Shown piece by piece: positions 1 through 11,439 of a DNA stretch of 64,000 bases. The stretch lies in NCBI GenBank assembly GCA_013339895.1, contig JABACO010000003.1:10253766-10317765 (forward strand), read 5' to 3'. Source of the DNA: Ephydatia muelleri (lineage: Eukaryota > Porifera > Demospongiae > Spongillida > Spongillidae). The position numbers were made by a program, and so were the translations under genes. Each line of letters begins with the position of its first letter. The first letter of the stretch is position 1. The notes below the pieces were generated by a model. The model was not told where the DNA came from and ran no database searches. It saw only the letters and a list, made by a program, of their open reading frames with translations.

Positions 1-1290
1 ATATAGTTAATCACAAGCAGTGATACATATAGACCACTACCACTCCATGGAGATGTGCACATGTGCAAGTTCTGGGTGCTCCAAGTGTGATGTGTTCCTA
101 AGCAAAGTCAGGAGCTGTTGAGGTTTGCATTATTTCAGAGACGCACACAATTACAATCATGTTCCACACAACTGCAAAGACATACAAACACACCGACACA
201 GATAATACACAAATACACATGCAAGAGAATCTCGATAAAATAAGCATCTAAAGCTGATGAGTTTGGATTAATACATTTAATCAACGAGGTGAGATTGCTA
301 GAAAAAAAAAAGCCTTATAGAAAATAAAAAAGGGTTATGCACTGATTTACCTTAACTTTTACATCTTTCGCGGGCGAAGCCAAATGGGGTTCAAATTCAT
401 AAGATCATCGTACATCACAGACGTTTGCGGCTATATATATTGTGTGAACAAAAAGTATGTAATCCGAAAAATTGAAATGATTGCGTAATGCTCATAGTAG
501 GTACTGGCATATTTCACGTACCTGTATGAGTACCGAAAAAGTGGTAATCCAATAATAGTTTTAAAATTGTGACGCGGGTTGCTAATTGTTCAGGTACATC
601 ATATTCGAGTGAAGGCTGGTTTGTGTTCATTTGATCACTGTTGTGGACTGTTTCTGGATTTATCGGTAAGGTCCTAATCTATATGATTTTCAAACTTCAC
701 AAACTTTGATTGATGCCCAAGATATTATCCAACAGCCCATGTGTTTAAATATGGCACGTGCTTTTCATCTAGCCAACTGACGTCAAACTTTATTAGGTGG
801 TTAAGCACTGCCCGTTTAAACATGATTTTGCAACTTTTGAGGAACATTTCTTACCTTTGAGTACCTTATAGAATAAATAGTACCATTATGTTCGTGCTAC
901 CTAAAAAGGAAGTACCTACAAATGCAGCTTTGCTATAAATCTACATAATATGAAAATACCATAATTAACAGGCTAGCTTGGCTGATGCCCACTCAGGTTA
1001 TGACTTGTCCCCAGATATTCGTAATAGGATCATTAATGAAAATGGAACTAATGCATGTTTTTGAAACTTTCCCGTGTGCTTACAACCCTAACCCCATCTC
1101 TAAAAAGATGTTGGCGTGCTCTTTTAGCTGCAATGATCCTATTGAATTTGCTGACTTTCCGAATTAGGATGAAGACTGCAGAAGATTTGAAGAGGTTGAT
1201 TGAAGGTGTTAGTAGTGATGTCAGTGCAGACAATGCACTGCAGGTTTCAGTATAAGAAATATGGCTTGGTAGTGCACATATATACCAATT
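1..1290. other. AT-rich region without a recognised gene
   Basis: No convincing coding exon, RNA gene or repeat boundary is visible. Only short overlapping open frames occur between about 985 and 1,255, and none of them resembles a family I know. The sequence directly precedes a degraded LINE fragment, so part of it may be older transposon sequence. Confidence 0.4.
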
Positions 1291-1299
1291 TAATGTAAC

Positions 1300-2040
1300 A
1301 TGAAGGTGGATGCTGTCTACACTGACATTGCTAAGGCTTTTGACTCAGTGTCCCACTTGAAATTATCAACACAATGTGTATATATAGGAAACTATGTATC
1401 CCCTCCTATATCTGTCACGAGTGGTGTACCTCAAGGTTCTGTTCTTGGCCCTTTATTGTTTTTGATATATATCAACGACCTTCCTGATAATGTTGTGTCT
1501 CCTGCTGGCAGTAAAATCTTTGTTGATGGCACTAAATTGTACCTCGCTTCTGTCGATAATGAAACTTCACCACTTACACAATATTTGCAAACATTTTTTT
1601 CATGGTCTCAGATTTGGCAACTATCTGTTGCTTATAACAAGTGCTATGTCATTTCATTCGGGTCTCAAAGCGATTGATTGATCTTCCACACCTTACTTAC
1701 TTTCTGGTATTCCCTTGCAATCTGTATCATGAATAAGAGATCTCGTGTGTGTTTGACTTCAGATCTTAAACCAAGTACACAATGTTCCAGTGTTAGCGGC
1801 CATGGCTTTCAATAGGAGCTCCCTTCTATTGAAAGGCTTTTGTTCCAATGATGTACCTGTCCTTGTGCGTCTTTACAAGGTGTATGTACGTCCTCTTCTG
1901 GAAAGTATAAGGCATACCAATGGTATTGTTATTGTATTGATACAATGTCAGGAAAACACTCTGGATCACTCTCCGAATGTCCCTGAAGCTTTGTGTATTG
2001 GCACCAGTCTTGTTGCCATGATGGATTTGTCTAGGTAGCT
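1300..2040 (+). pseudogene. Non-LTR retrotransposon reverse transcriptase remnant
   Basis: This is a fragment of the reverse transcriptase of a LINE-type element (Jockey/CR1-like style). The 1,300-1,677 frame holds the catalytic-palm block AKAFDSV, then SGVPQGSVLGPLLF and INDLP, all diagnostic of non-LTR RTs. The metal-binding YADD box is degraded to FVDG, so an aspartate is lost. After 1,677 the homology continues in other frames: a short piece around 1,690-1,780 that ends in the DLKPS-type motif, then 1,790-1,920, which contains LYKVYVRPLLES, the usual C-terminal thumb signature. At least two frame changes and stops separate these pieces. The N-terminal endonuclease and any 3' tail are absent, so this is a dead truncated copy. 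Confidence 0.85.
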
Positions 2041-2171
2041 AAGAACCTTTCCAGTATGTAAGGACTGGGGACCCAAAGACCTTATAAACACCTCCCTGTA
2101 TCAAATTAGGGACAGCTACTAGTGATGAGCTATTGTTGACAGGAGTGTTGTCTCGTTTGCGATCCGTTTAG

Positions 2172-2330
2172 GGAAGGAATAAGATCAAGTGCTCTGAATG
2201 GTGCCAGGAATACCTGCAGGATAACTTTGACAATGTTATATGGACAGATGAGTCTTCTATTCAGCTTGAGACTCATCGGACGTGCTGCAGAAAGATTGGC
2301 CAACCCCCTAAACCAAAGCCTAGGTACACA
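2172..2330 (+). pseudogene. Tc1/mariner-type transposase fragment
   Basis: One frame reads as the central DDE region of a Tc1-like transposase: EWCQEYLQDNFDNVIWTDES followed by a QLETH motif. The Asp in WTDES corresponds to the second catalytic acid of the DD(34)E/D family. About 50 codons are recognisable; upstream and downstream parts are missing and no terminal inverted repeats were seen. The fragment lies about 130 bp beyond the LINE remnant, so this stretch is a transposon graveyard. Confidence 0.75.
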
Positions 2331-2354
2331 GCCAATAATATAGATACGGAACAT

Positions 2355-4450
2355 ATCTGATTAATGATTGGGTCAGAATGTAATCATTTCTGTACCAAAT
2401 AATGTTATCACATATTGGTACATATATGTTCAGCAGTCATCTGGTACAGGTTGTAAATAAAAGTCTGATACAGATAAATAATATCAATATGTGTCATATA
2501 TGAAACATATATATTTCAGGATTACTATGATAATAATATTTCGATTACACAGCTTTAAAAATTAATGCCCTGCCAGTAGTTTAATACACATTATAGAAAT
2601 GTAATCTATTGGTCCAGTCATGACAATCTAGCAAATTGCACACAATTTCTTTTTCCATGATCTGTCTTCTTGGAATATACATGTGTTGCTAGACAGACAC
2701 AGGTTGTTGGATGTTGTCACTGGAGGTGGTGATATTGCTGAGCCCCAGAAGAGTGACAGCTGTACTCCATTTAGCAAGGGTTGCCCTCACAGTAGTGAGT
2801 CGAACCCTTGGACTAAGCAATGTCATGCCATTTGATGTTTTGAACACTCCAAGTGTAGATTTCCATATTTCCATTTTGCGTCTATTAATGCAAGTGCTAT
2901 TATTGAAGAACACGTGTACCTCAGCATTTGGTGTTAACGAGTTGGATGTACTCACACAATTGTCAGTAGAGATACGACTGCACTATAGCCTGAAGCATTG
3001 TCGGTGCAAGTGGCCCCAGTGAGCTTCACTTGATATGACAAATGCTGTAGTGTACGTGGTCATTTGTTTACCATCAGATACAAGAGGCAAAGAAGACAAA
3101 CTATAGGAGTACTTCCTAGCCTAAGAAGTGAGTGCCACATGATGCATGACATCTCTTAAACTCTAACCTTTCTTTCGGCTCCTGGCTGATCTATGTGCTT
3201 ATGAGGCAGGAGCTCTTTAATAGGAAAACCACACATTGTGTGGAGCTTATGTTTAAATCCCTTGTCACACTTTGAAAGAAAGCACTTTAATTGCATGGAA
3301 TACAAGACATTCAAATAAAATACCTTTCTTTTCAGCCACCATGGCAGCAATTGTTGCTGGACAGAGAAATGGTGTGTTATGTCATGGCTTGGAAATTCAC
3401 TGTTTTCCAGAAAACTCTCAATTTAGAATTTAAAAAACTCAAATCTACAATTGTGCTTAGGATAATTGTTACATATATGAGCCTTAGACACACATACCAT
3501 TCAGCATTGAATGTAGAAGATGGCCCAAATTCATTCATGCACTGTATCAAGTAAAGGAGGTGTGTTTTTCTCCTTTGAAGCAGATGTAGCATGTGTTGTT
3601 TAACTGCATCAACAAATTCCTTAGCACACACTCTGCCACTCAGTACTCAGATGTATTGCATAGAACTCACCTGTAGGGGATCCTAATGTAAAGAGATGCC
3701 TGCACATTGAAAGAAATTATCATTAAAAAATGTCCATGCAGTACCTTAGATAAACACAGCATTACAGCCTTCTGTCCTTCATCTAGGTGTTATAGAAATG
3801 GCCATCTGTGCCCAGGCTTTCTGGCAGACATTCCCATAAAGCTTCACCCATATTCCAAAAGTGTTAAAAGCCCTTAGACTTGCCAATACTCTTTCTTCTG
3901 CCTGGCATCATCATCACCGGCAGAAGCTCCTGCAGTAGATATTTGATAGCACCTAGCACCAAGGTATGAAGAACTTCAATGGGAGTGCTCCTATTGAAAG
4001 GGGATTTATGTGTTACTTTCTTACTGATATAGGTCAGCAGGTATGTGAAGCAAAGGGTTTCGTGCTTCCTTTCACTTTTCAACTCAGTCTCATTCTGTAT
4101 GCTGAGCGCATATAATCTGCCGCAGAGCACTGCTTGCTGTTCTCATCTCATATACCACATCAGGGTTAACAGCTCTCTCTGTCTGGATAGTACACACAGC
4201 AAATTGTAATTTCACAAAGCTGGTCTACAATCATAACGACACCGGCCCATCATTATAGCAGTATCACCCACCAGATTATCACAGAGTTGTAAGGCCATTG
4301 GGTTGTCACAGACAGTGCATAGCAGTGGAGCAACTACCACCAGATAGACTTGGTGTTTAAATTCCCATGTATATTCAGCACAAATACTCTTTTCTCCCTG
4401 GGGAAAAAAACCATTGAAATTACTATTAACAATTAATGTTAATTTTAAAA
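2355..4450. other. No recognised gene
   Basis: About 2.1 kb with scattered open frames of 60-115 codons on both strands. None shows a motif, a splice-consistent exon chain or a family resemblance that I can support. The 2,689-3,022 stretch is open on both strands but unrecognised. Confidence 0.4.
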
Positions 4451-4462
4451 TCATAACATGGG

Positions 4463-5492
4463 ATGCGCGGACTGTTTGCATGTACCAGCAAGTACACAGA
4501 GCGAAGACCTTCGAAGGAAAAGGAAAATAAACTTCCATTGCTTTGCCCAGCCTTATCATTCATCTCCTCGAAAAGGTCTTCTAGCAGTCATATCTTCAGC
4601 TTCGTTCTCAATGCTAGAATCACGCCGTACATATCTTCTGATGATTCTGAATCAGAAAGTCCAGCCTCTTCATTTGCGTTCGATGTACTGGTGGATGGGT
4701 GAATTGCAAGGCTTCTAACGAATAATTTGTGAGGACGCCCAGCGATGTGCTGGACATCTGTACTTTAAGGGGAATGAATTCAGGAATTGAAATAAAGGAT
4801 ACATCCACGTCACTTAACAAAGGTATGTTAATAGTTTTGTGCTACAATATGTTATTGAGTGTACACCTTCCCTCAACAGAAATTGAAACAGTAGGTACAC
4901 CTGATGATGATGGGTCAGTAGAAGTGGTCAAAAGGTGATGGAGAACCTGACTTTATGTACTGGCCAGTATGTAATGAATGGCAGATAATGAAATGTCAGC
5001 ATTTAGGATTGAACTATGTTAGAGATAATCACCGTCATTTTTCTGAGCCACAGAACTTCAGCAGATTCCACATTCCGCAAGCTAGAAGAAGAATCCAAGA
5101 GTATGGTAACTGTTTTTTAGAGCACTGGCTTTATTACTCACAGGATTGCAGGAAGACCATACTAAACTGCGTGCTTTGATAACAACGTATATGTCTCACA
5201 ATGCTGATCATTTTTCATCATACTTTTTAAAGGAAGGCGATCAATGAGCCAATATTTGAAAAGATCCAAGATGGACATGCTTACTGTTTTGGCATCAGAA
5301 ATAGAAATCTTCGCAGCTGCACAAATAATGCAGACATCAATATGTGTATGCTATATCTGGAGGAAAGCATAGGTGGCTGAAACATGCTCCTATTAAAAAC
5401 GTCGTTAACAGCATCTCCCAGCATTGTCAAGAAGCAATATACCTTACAAATGTATCAAATCATTATGAAACGGTAAAAAGAATGGAATAGAT
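4463..5492 (+). pseudogene. OTU-like cysteine protease pseudogene
   Basis: I recognise an OTU-type (ovarian tumour) cysteine protease, the fold that cleaves ubiquitin linkages. The nucleophile motif is EYGNC at about 5,098-5,112, where the usual D-G-N-C has Tyr for Asp. A helical block with TYMSHNADHFSSYF follows at about 5,185-5,230, then SEIEIFAAAQ at about 5,298-5,330, and the catalytic histidine region NHYETV at about 5,460-5,475. Upstream, a Ser/Asp-rich N-terminal exon ends at an intron of about 59 nt (donor after 4,821, acceptor before about 4,881). Frame changes near 4,935, 5,115 and 5,245, and a second break around 5,360, interrupt the reading. OTU domains are common in metazoan transposons, so this may be mobile-element cargo rather than a host deubiquitinase. 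The domain call is by motif order only. Confidence 0.6.
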
Positions 5493-5715
5493 AGTAACTG
5501 ATCATGAGTAACTTTACAATCTAACTACGTTTCAATGTGTGACAAGTACTTCATATGCATTTTCAAATTAAATATTTCATACTCTTACTGTCATAAAGCG
5601 ATTTAAGCAAACGTTGGGGTTTGCCTGAAGACTCATTAAAAGCTAGCGAGAAAGACTCGTATAAAAACTTGCTCTGTACATGTATGTGTGGGATAATGCA
5701 TGAGTGGATAGATGG

Positions 5716-5870
5716 AGGGGGATTACCGAATCCCAAGTGGGGTCACCGTATCCCAGAAAGGAAAGACTCCCCCGGTCACTGTATCCTAGGATCGAGTGAC
5801 CGGGGATCACTGGATCCTAGGATACAGAGACCGGGGTGTCACCGACAAAGGGAACTACCCAATCCTCCGA
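5716..5870. repeat. GC-rich palindromic repeat, copy A
   Basis: A GC-rich island in AT-rich sequence. It contains mirrored segments around GGTCACTG and CAGTGACCGG with the TCCTAGGATC core, so it can fold into one or two hairpins. Related copies lie at about 22,733-22,860 and 44,812-44,935, each at the equivalent place in its tandem unit. No coding potential is evident. Confidence 0.7.
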
Positions 5871-6199
5871 CACCGGTGTGTACGCATTACGGTCCGCCTA
5901 GGGCAATTTTCGCTCTCCCCCCCCGGACCCGAGGAATACGGTCCGTCCAATCCAAGGAATAAGATCCGGGGAGGAGGCGGACTCAATTCACTTGTAGATT
6001 GAAGGTTTAAAATTTGACAACCGCATGTATAAAATTTGCATTTGTGTATTAAGCGCTTACTGTCATGGCTTTTGGGCATTTGCGAAATTTAAGAAAGAGT
6101 GTAGGAACTGGTTTCAATTTCTTTTTCTGTATTTTCTTTTTGTGTATTAAGCGCTTACTGTCATGCAGCCGTGGCTTTTGACATTTGCGAAATTTACTA

Positions 6200-6600
6200 C
6201 TGACCCTAGATAGGGCAAATGGAGTCAGTCGGCTTCGAACAGACTTTCACTCATCGTCACGTGCTCTGGTCAAGAACTGTGCCTCTGGGACAATCACATC
6301 CAGGGACGCAAACCGATAGACATTGAACACCGTTCAGAACGTCTTCGCACGTTAGAGGTTAACGGCCGCAGCTCAGACACGGCCCGAAGACCAATCCTTT
6401 CTGACAACTTCGAGCTGATGAACAGAATACATATGCCCGCGGTTATATATATCATCATGCATCCATGCTAAAAGACTCGAACCTAGCGGTTTTACCACTG
6501 ATAATTCATCTATATACATTATACATAAACTTATCAGCTTGAACTGATGAGGAAATGACAGCAAACGCCACCAACAGCAGTACCAACTAGAGCGCTCATC
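6200..6600 (-). pseudogene. Broken TIL-domain gene, copy A'
   Basis: A degraded copy of the two-exon double-TIL gene described at 7,298-7,859. Exon 1 (about 6,535-6,600) still encodes most of the signal peptide, but two bases are missing after the fourth codon, which shifts the frame. The splice donor GT is changed to AT (CAGCTGATAAG instead of CAGCTGGTAAG). Exon 2 homology (6,414 down to about 6,205) stops before the second TIL domain. The same donor lesion is seen in the two other broken copies at 28.8 and 45.6 kb, so they share one dead ancestor. Here the copy is in the opposite orientation to those two. Confidence 0.75.
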
Positions 6601-6604
6601 CTCC

Positions 6605-7290
6605 GACACGTCGATATGATTGTTGAGTGAACCGTCAATTCATTATATAGATGATTGACGCGCTGTTACTAATTATTAGTATTATTTGTGGTTACTGAAA
6701 AGGTTTCAAGCCGTGAGACAGCAGCCCTAGCTGGCAGATGTTGGTGGTCTTATACCAGGCCCGTAGGAAGAGGGTCAAAGAGGGAACAGTACCAATGCAG
6801 CCAGAGGGCCCGGCAGACGCTAGTCACCGGCATTTTCTTATGACCTTCATCAAACCACACCATTCCTACATGTACATGTATGTTGCACACGTGTGTCTTT
6901 ATTGCTGCCTTCTTCGTAAATATAGTCTTGCATGACGTATACGAAGTTAATGATAAATACTTACATGTACAGTTTTGATCTTATTGCAGCAGTGCATGAC
7001 CCGCTGATCCATATCAAAGCATGTGTAGTGAGGTCGAATGTCTCTGATCAGCAAGGGTAATCACACCCAATTTCAGCATAAAGAATTCAAGTCTTTATAT
7101 ACTAATCCATGCAATCCAGCAACGAGCGTGTGCATGACTCTACTCCAGATCACATGCCTATAACCAATCACTTTAATTAATTTATTCATACATATATCGC
7201 AGCAGCTTCCATGCACAAGTATAACCCTCAATTATGATAAAACCAATAACAAAAAATCATTCTTTTATGCGTTCATGTTATACAACTGCA
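6605..7290. other. Shared intergenic block of the tandem unit
   Basis: Non-coding linker between the broken and intact TIL copies. It carries the sequence upstream of the TIL genes that recurs at about 7,930-8,110, 20,860-21,070, 31,260-31,440 and 48,130-48,330 (and inverted at 28,560-28,700, 43,320-43,500 and 45,390-45,540). From about 6,940 it matches 30,270-30,630 and 47,130-47,500. No gene seen. Confidence 0.6.
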
Positions 7291-7297
7291 TTAGTTC

Positions 7298-7859
7298 TTA
7301 AAGCAAACATAGCTTCAATGGGACACATCTCTTTGCGTCTTCATCCAGCACCTGGCCGTGGGGACACTCGCATCCTGGTGCGCAGATCTCGATACAACCG
7401 TGGACAGGATCAGCACACGTGAATGGGCTCCTGGGACATTCCACACACTGCTTGAATACTTGACCCTGGATGGGGCAAATGGGGTCAGTGGGAATAGAAC
7501 AGTCTTGCACACATCGTCCCGTGCTCTGGTCAAGAACTGTGCCTCTGGGACAATCACATCCAGGGACGCAAACCGATAGACATTGAACACCGTTCAGAAC
7601 GTCTTCGCACGTTAGAGGTTTACGGCCGCAGCTCAGACACGGCCGGAAGACCAATCCTTTCTGACAACTTCGAGCTGTTGAATAGAATACGTATACCCGC
7701 TGTTATATGTATCATCATGCATCCATGCAAAAAGACTCGAACCTAGTGGCTTTACCATGCATCATGCACCTATACATACATCATAAACTTACCAGCTTGA
7801 ACTGATGAGGAAATGACAGCAAACGCCACCAACAGCAGTGCCAACTTGAGAGCGCTCAT
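7298..7859 (-). CDS. Secreted double TIL-domain protein, copy 1
   Basis: Two exons, 7,859-7,793 (67 nt) and 7,674-7,298 (377 nt), joined by a GT-AG intron, give a protein of 147 residues. Exon 1 is almost exactly a signal peptide: MSALK, then a hydrophobic run, ending SSVQA. The mature part has two trypsin-inhibitor-like (TIL) cysteine-rich domains, residues about 25-80 and 83-145, each with the ten cysteines of the family. Such domains occur in secreted serine-protease inhibitors and in larger extracellular proteins; inhibition here is inference. The P1 residue cannot be assigned without a structure-based alignment. Near-identical genes at 17.0, 30.6 and 47.5 kb all keep the frame, which suggests selection or recent copying. 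In this copy the linker before TCAD reads CPRSPF where the other copies have CPDDPF. Confidence 0.85.
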
Positions 7860-7892
7860 CCTCCAACACGTCGATATGATTTTTGAGTGAAT

Positions 7893-7922
7893 CGTCAATT
7901 CATTTATTTACATGATTGACGC
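7893..7922 (-). promoter_or_regulatory. Putative TIL promoter element, copy 1
   Basis: Inverted 7-mers CGTCAAT and ATTGACG flank a TATA-like stretch about 40 bases upstream of the start codon. In copies 3 and 4 the stretch reads TATATAAAT on the coding strand; here it is weakened to TAAATAAAT. The arrangement is conserved at every intact TIL locus. The promoter role is inferred from position only. Confidence 0.4.
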
Positions 7923-8149
7923 GCTGTTACCTAATCACTAAGATTGCTATTGTTATGATATGTGGTTACAATGAAAAGGTTTCCAGCTGTGAGACAGCAG
8001 CCCTGGCGGATGTTGGTGGTCTTATACCAGGCCCGTAGGATGCAGGTCAGGCGTGCATGGGTGGGAACCCGTACCAATGAAGCCAACGCATTTCCTGCAA
8101 TGTGACCCTGGGGTTCGCGTGACCAAACATTGCAGGACATGCGGTTTTG

Positions 8150-9060
8150 CGATTGAACAATATCACAGCAAAAATAAACCTCTAATCATTTTATGATCCA
8201 TTTAGTGAATTTGGTTAGAAAATCACACATAGATCATCAGATGATCTGATGGTAATTCGAAATGAAGAACCAATGACAAATCACAATACGAGATGATTTT
8301 TACAAAGAAATCACTTCCGTAATTTTACATTAATCATTCATACGCACACACACGCACGAACGCACGCATACACACACACACGCGCGCGCGCACAAGTCAA
8401 GGGGAAGAGGGCGATTGAGCGAGGAGGGTTTGGGCATTTTGATGCATCTGACCGTGATAAGGCGACAATACATTTCATTTCGGTTTTCAGATTTGGAGGA
8501 GTGAGGATGACCAGGCGCCTAGTAATTCAATCAATGATTTATGTCACATTTGTTATGTGATTCAGCATGAAAATAACACAATTAATCATACCAGAATCAT
8601 TCTTTACGATTTCTCAAATGATGTTACAAAATATTTAATTTCACATGCATTTTGGAAATATATTAAACTCAAGACATGAAAGCAGTACAAAATCAGCATA
8701 CTCGGAAATTGAATGAAAGAACATAAGCATAAGTCAAGTTAAATGATTTTCAATAAGGTGAGCAGAAAATGATGATAAATGAGATAAAAATATAATGACA
8801 GTAAATTCGTATAAATGAGAATACGGGAACAAACGTCATCCGCTGCCACTGAGGAGCAACTATTGCTGACAAGAACTACGAGCTCTTGCAAGGTTATCCA
8901 AATACCTTTTTATGTTCTGTGCAGCTGCTTTCTCATCATCTGAATTGATGACAGGCAAAACAGCCCCAGCTTCAATTGTCACAGCGTTTCTGAATGCCTT
9001 AATTGCTTCAGCATGCCAGCATTAAGCTAATCCCCCTGTACAGTACATATGTATTCAAAT
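8150..9060. other. Shared non-coding block with CA microsatellite
   Basis: Non-coding sequence repeated at about 21,100-22,050, 31,440-32,390, 43,530-44,140 and 48,350-49,380. It includes a mixed CA/CG dinucleotide tract at 8,341-8,392, which is far longer in the 48.6 kb copy. No exon chain recognised. Confidence 0.6.
8341..8392. repeat. CA/CG microsatellite
   Basis: Interrupted (CA)n with ACGC and CGCG variants. Orthologous tracts at 21,276-21,380, 31,665-31,790, 43,003-43,125 (inverted) and 48,553-48,732 differ strongly in length, as expected for slippage. Confidence 0.9.
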
Positions 9061-9070
9061 AAGTATTTAA

Positions 9071-9329
9071 ATGTTGTGATATACTTACATAAGCAAGGCG
9101 ATGTCACTTCAACGACAGGCGTCGTTTCCGTTATTTCATTCTTCGCCATCATGCTCATGGTGGTGTTTTTATTTACAAGATTGAAATATCTTCTAAGCTG
9201 ACATGAACAAAAGAATAATACAATCCGAAGTAACACCACCATGAGCATGATGGCGAAGAATAGAATAACGGAAACGACGCCTGTCGTTAAAGCGAATCGC
9301 CTTGCTTATGTAAGTTATATCACAACATT
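9071..9329. repeat. Palindromic repeat, about 260 bp, copy A
   Basis: Two inverted arms of roughly 100 bp surround a short loop. The left arm carries CTTACATAAGCAAGGCGAT, the motif ACGACAGGCGTCGTTTCC and CATCATGCTCATGGTGGTG; the right arm repeats these in reverse complement. Copies sit at 22,111-22,318, 44,209-44,414 and 49,406-49,652. It looks like a foldback or MITE-type element, but no target duplication could be defined because every unit carries it. Confidence 0.65.
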
Positions 9330-9342
9330 TTTAAAAATAATT

Positions 9343-10450
9343 ATAGGAAAATTGAGGTGACTCTGAACTGGTTGAAGTACGCTGGATTTGACACTCCAAG
9401 GTGGCTCTTTTAATGATTTGTCCAATTGCTCTGCATACTCCTCAAACACTACTTGAAGTATTTTCTATGGATTGATTATAGTTATGTTGTTAATTATTGT
9501 TAATCAAGTTGCCAACCGATGACCGCTTTTGAAGTTGCAACATCATTCAAGTTGATTGTTTTTCAACATGGACAATATAGTATTATTCTTTTAAGTATAA
9601 ATCATACATCCTTTTATTTTTGGCATTCATCTTGTGAGCAGCAGAATCAACAAAATTACTTACTTTGGTAAAAGTAATAATCATTTTGTTGTTCATTCAC
9701 GTGGTCCGTGCCCTTGGCAAAGATAGGTTAAATCTCTTTAGCGCTTGTCTTTTGTAATGCCTGTAAGGGTGGTTTGCATTGGGAGGTTAAGCAAGCTGAA
9801 CGACAATATTAAACTACGAAACGTGTTCACTCCATCACGTGAGTCATGATTTTACTCTAATCACCCATCACTACTTTAGATTTAACAGTTTTTGGACTCC
9901 GAAACTCACAGAACCATTTCTAGAGCACTCCTCTCTCTCATATGGACATGGTTCCGTCACGTGAGTCAATTGAGCAAAATTCAAATTCTTACTTTGACTT
10001 TCGTTCATAACTTTGGATGTGACTCTGAAACACACACAGCCATTTGAGGTCCCTCTTCTAATTGAGTGTGTGTGTTCATATTGGCGTGGTTCTGTCAGGT
10101 GATACTTTGAATTTCGTTCATAACTTTGGATTTGATGGTGATTAGACATTGAGGTTCCGCTTATTGGGAGGGTGTGTTCATATGGCATGGTTCCGTTACA
10201 TGTATCATGTGTTGGGTAAGCAACAAAAAGTGCCCTGTGGGTGTGGTCTACTTTACAAGCGTGTGAACTTGAGCCGACAAACAGTGCCCTGTAGGTGTGG
10301 TCTGCTTTCCTAGAGTGTGAAGGGTTAAGAGATTTGAGCAGAGCAGGTAGTCTGCTTGTACAAGTATAGTTGGGTGTATACGTATCTAGATTTTGTGATC
10401 ATGTTTGTCATATCACTCCTGCTGACATTAAAGTGTGGCTTGCTCTTTTA
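9343..10450. other. Shared non-coding block
   Basis: Matches about 50,459-51,590 with small indels. It contains several loosely repeated stretches with GGTTCCGTCACGTGAGTCA and GTGCCCTGTGGGTGTGGTCT-like words, but no supported gene. The 9,339-9,342 AATT is the empty site for the foldback element present at 49,661-50,454. Confidence 0.6.
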
Positions 10451-10453
10451 AAC

Positions 10454-10458
10454 GTAAC
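10454..10458. other. Empty target site of the Ty3/gypsy element
   Basis: Here gtaac occurs once, between the block matching 51,5xx (left side) and the block matching 36,289/62,171 (right side). In the other units the same five bases flank LTRs, at 51,591-51,595 on the left and at 36,284-36,288 or 62,166-62,170 on the right. This copy therefore preserves the pre-insertion state. Confidence 0.85.
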
Positions 10459-10510
10459 TGTATGCATCAGAGCAGCCATACATTTTATAATTCTTCATAT
10501 TACATTTCAG

Positions 10511-11435
10511 GTGTTTAAAATTGCCTACTATGACAGATTCAATCTAGAGAATGTTATTATGATGCTGTTGTTCAGAAATTTGTTACAACCAGCACAGTAT
10601 TTTCTTAATTTACGAAGAAATTCCGAGATCCACTCTTCCTGAACAAATACAAATGATTGGTCCAGCTTCTTGCTTCAACACTGAAAGGTTTGTGCATTTA
10701 CTTTTACAAATCTATGTCTTTTAATTTTAATTAGGTTTTTACTGAAGGTGTGAGAGCTACAATTTGCTCATAAGATCATGCAGGAATATTCAGCAAAAGC
10801 AAGCCCTAGCAAAGAATATCAATAATGCTAAACAGCTTTGCAGTTTTGGAAAGCATCGATTTTTCATTTTCAGTACGTAGCCATGTGCACTATCTGAAAG
10901 GTTTGCAATCTTTTCATGAATAATAATAATTTTATACTTCAGTATAATTTGTTTTGCTATATAGGAGTGAAGATGATCTTACAGCACTTTATCACTCTGT
11001 GGAAGTGCAATGCTTTCTTGGAGGAGCATATCTGTACAGTAGCATCATCAGCCCATTCACCAACTTGGTACATTATGAAAGGCCAGTATGTTGTCATGCT
11101 TGTAACACATCCAATCTTATGTAAAGCATATTGGGCTGAGTTGGGATTTATGGTTATAAACACACCTGGGTTGGGAAGTACTTCATTAAGCACTCTCAAA
11201 GACTTCATTCTGCTCGTTGTTGCCTCCAGGCATTACCCTTATGACTATTGGCCATGTTTCGAAGGCTGTCATTGGGTCGGATGGCCAAGTTATCCATTTC
11301 TGTGACGATGTGGCATACACTGAAAGCGATGTAAGTTGTAGTTTGTATTTATTTAGAATTGCTTATGAATTTTCAGTCAGAAACTGGAACGTTTTATGGT
11401 ACATTTCAAGCTGCGATTCACAACCAAAAAAAAAA
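10511..11435 (+). other. Exon-like conserved stretches, function unknown
   Basis: Candidate exons bounded by AG and GT signals lie at about 10,511-10,690 (beginning VFKIAYYDRFNLEN) and 11,230-11,330 (GITLMTIGHVSKAVIGSDG). The second is followed by a 48-nt putative intron. In this copy a seven-base excess near 10,600 breaks the first frame, which stays open in the copies at 36,341 and 62,223. I do not recognise the protein. It could be a decayed gene or transposon fragment carried along with the block. Confidence 0.3.
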
Positions 11436-11439
11436 AGGG

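Noticed and set aside
7358..7579. Plus-strand frames opposite the TIL exons (MGTLASWCADLD...)
   Set aside because: Present at every TIL copy only because the copies are identical. Cysteine spacing, the signal peptide and the introns support the minus strand.
8341..8392. CRISPR-like or satellite array
   Set aside because: The regular pattern is a simple dinucleotide tract, without spacers or longer repeat units.
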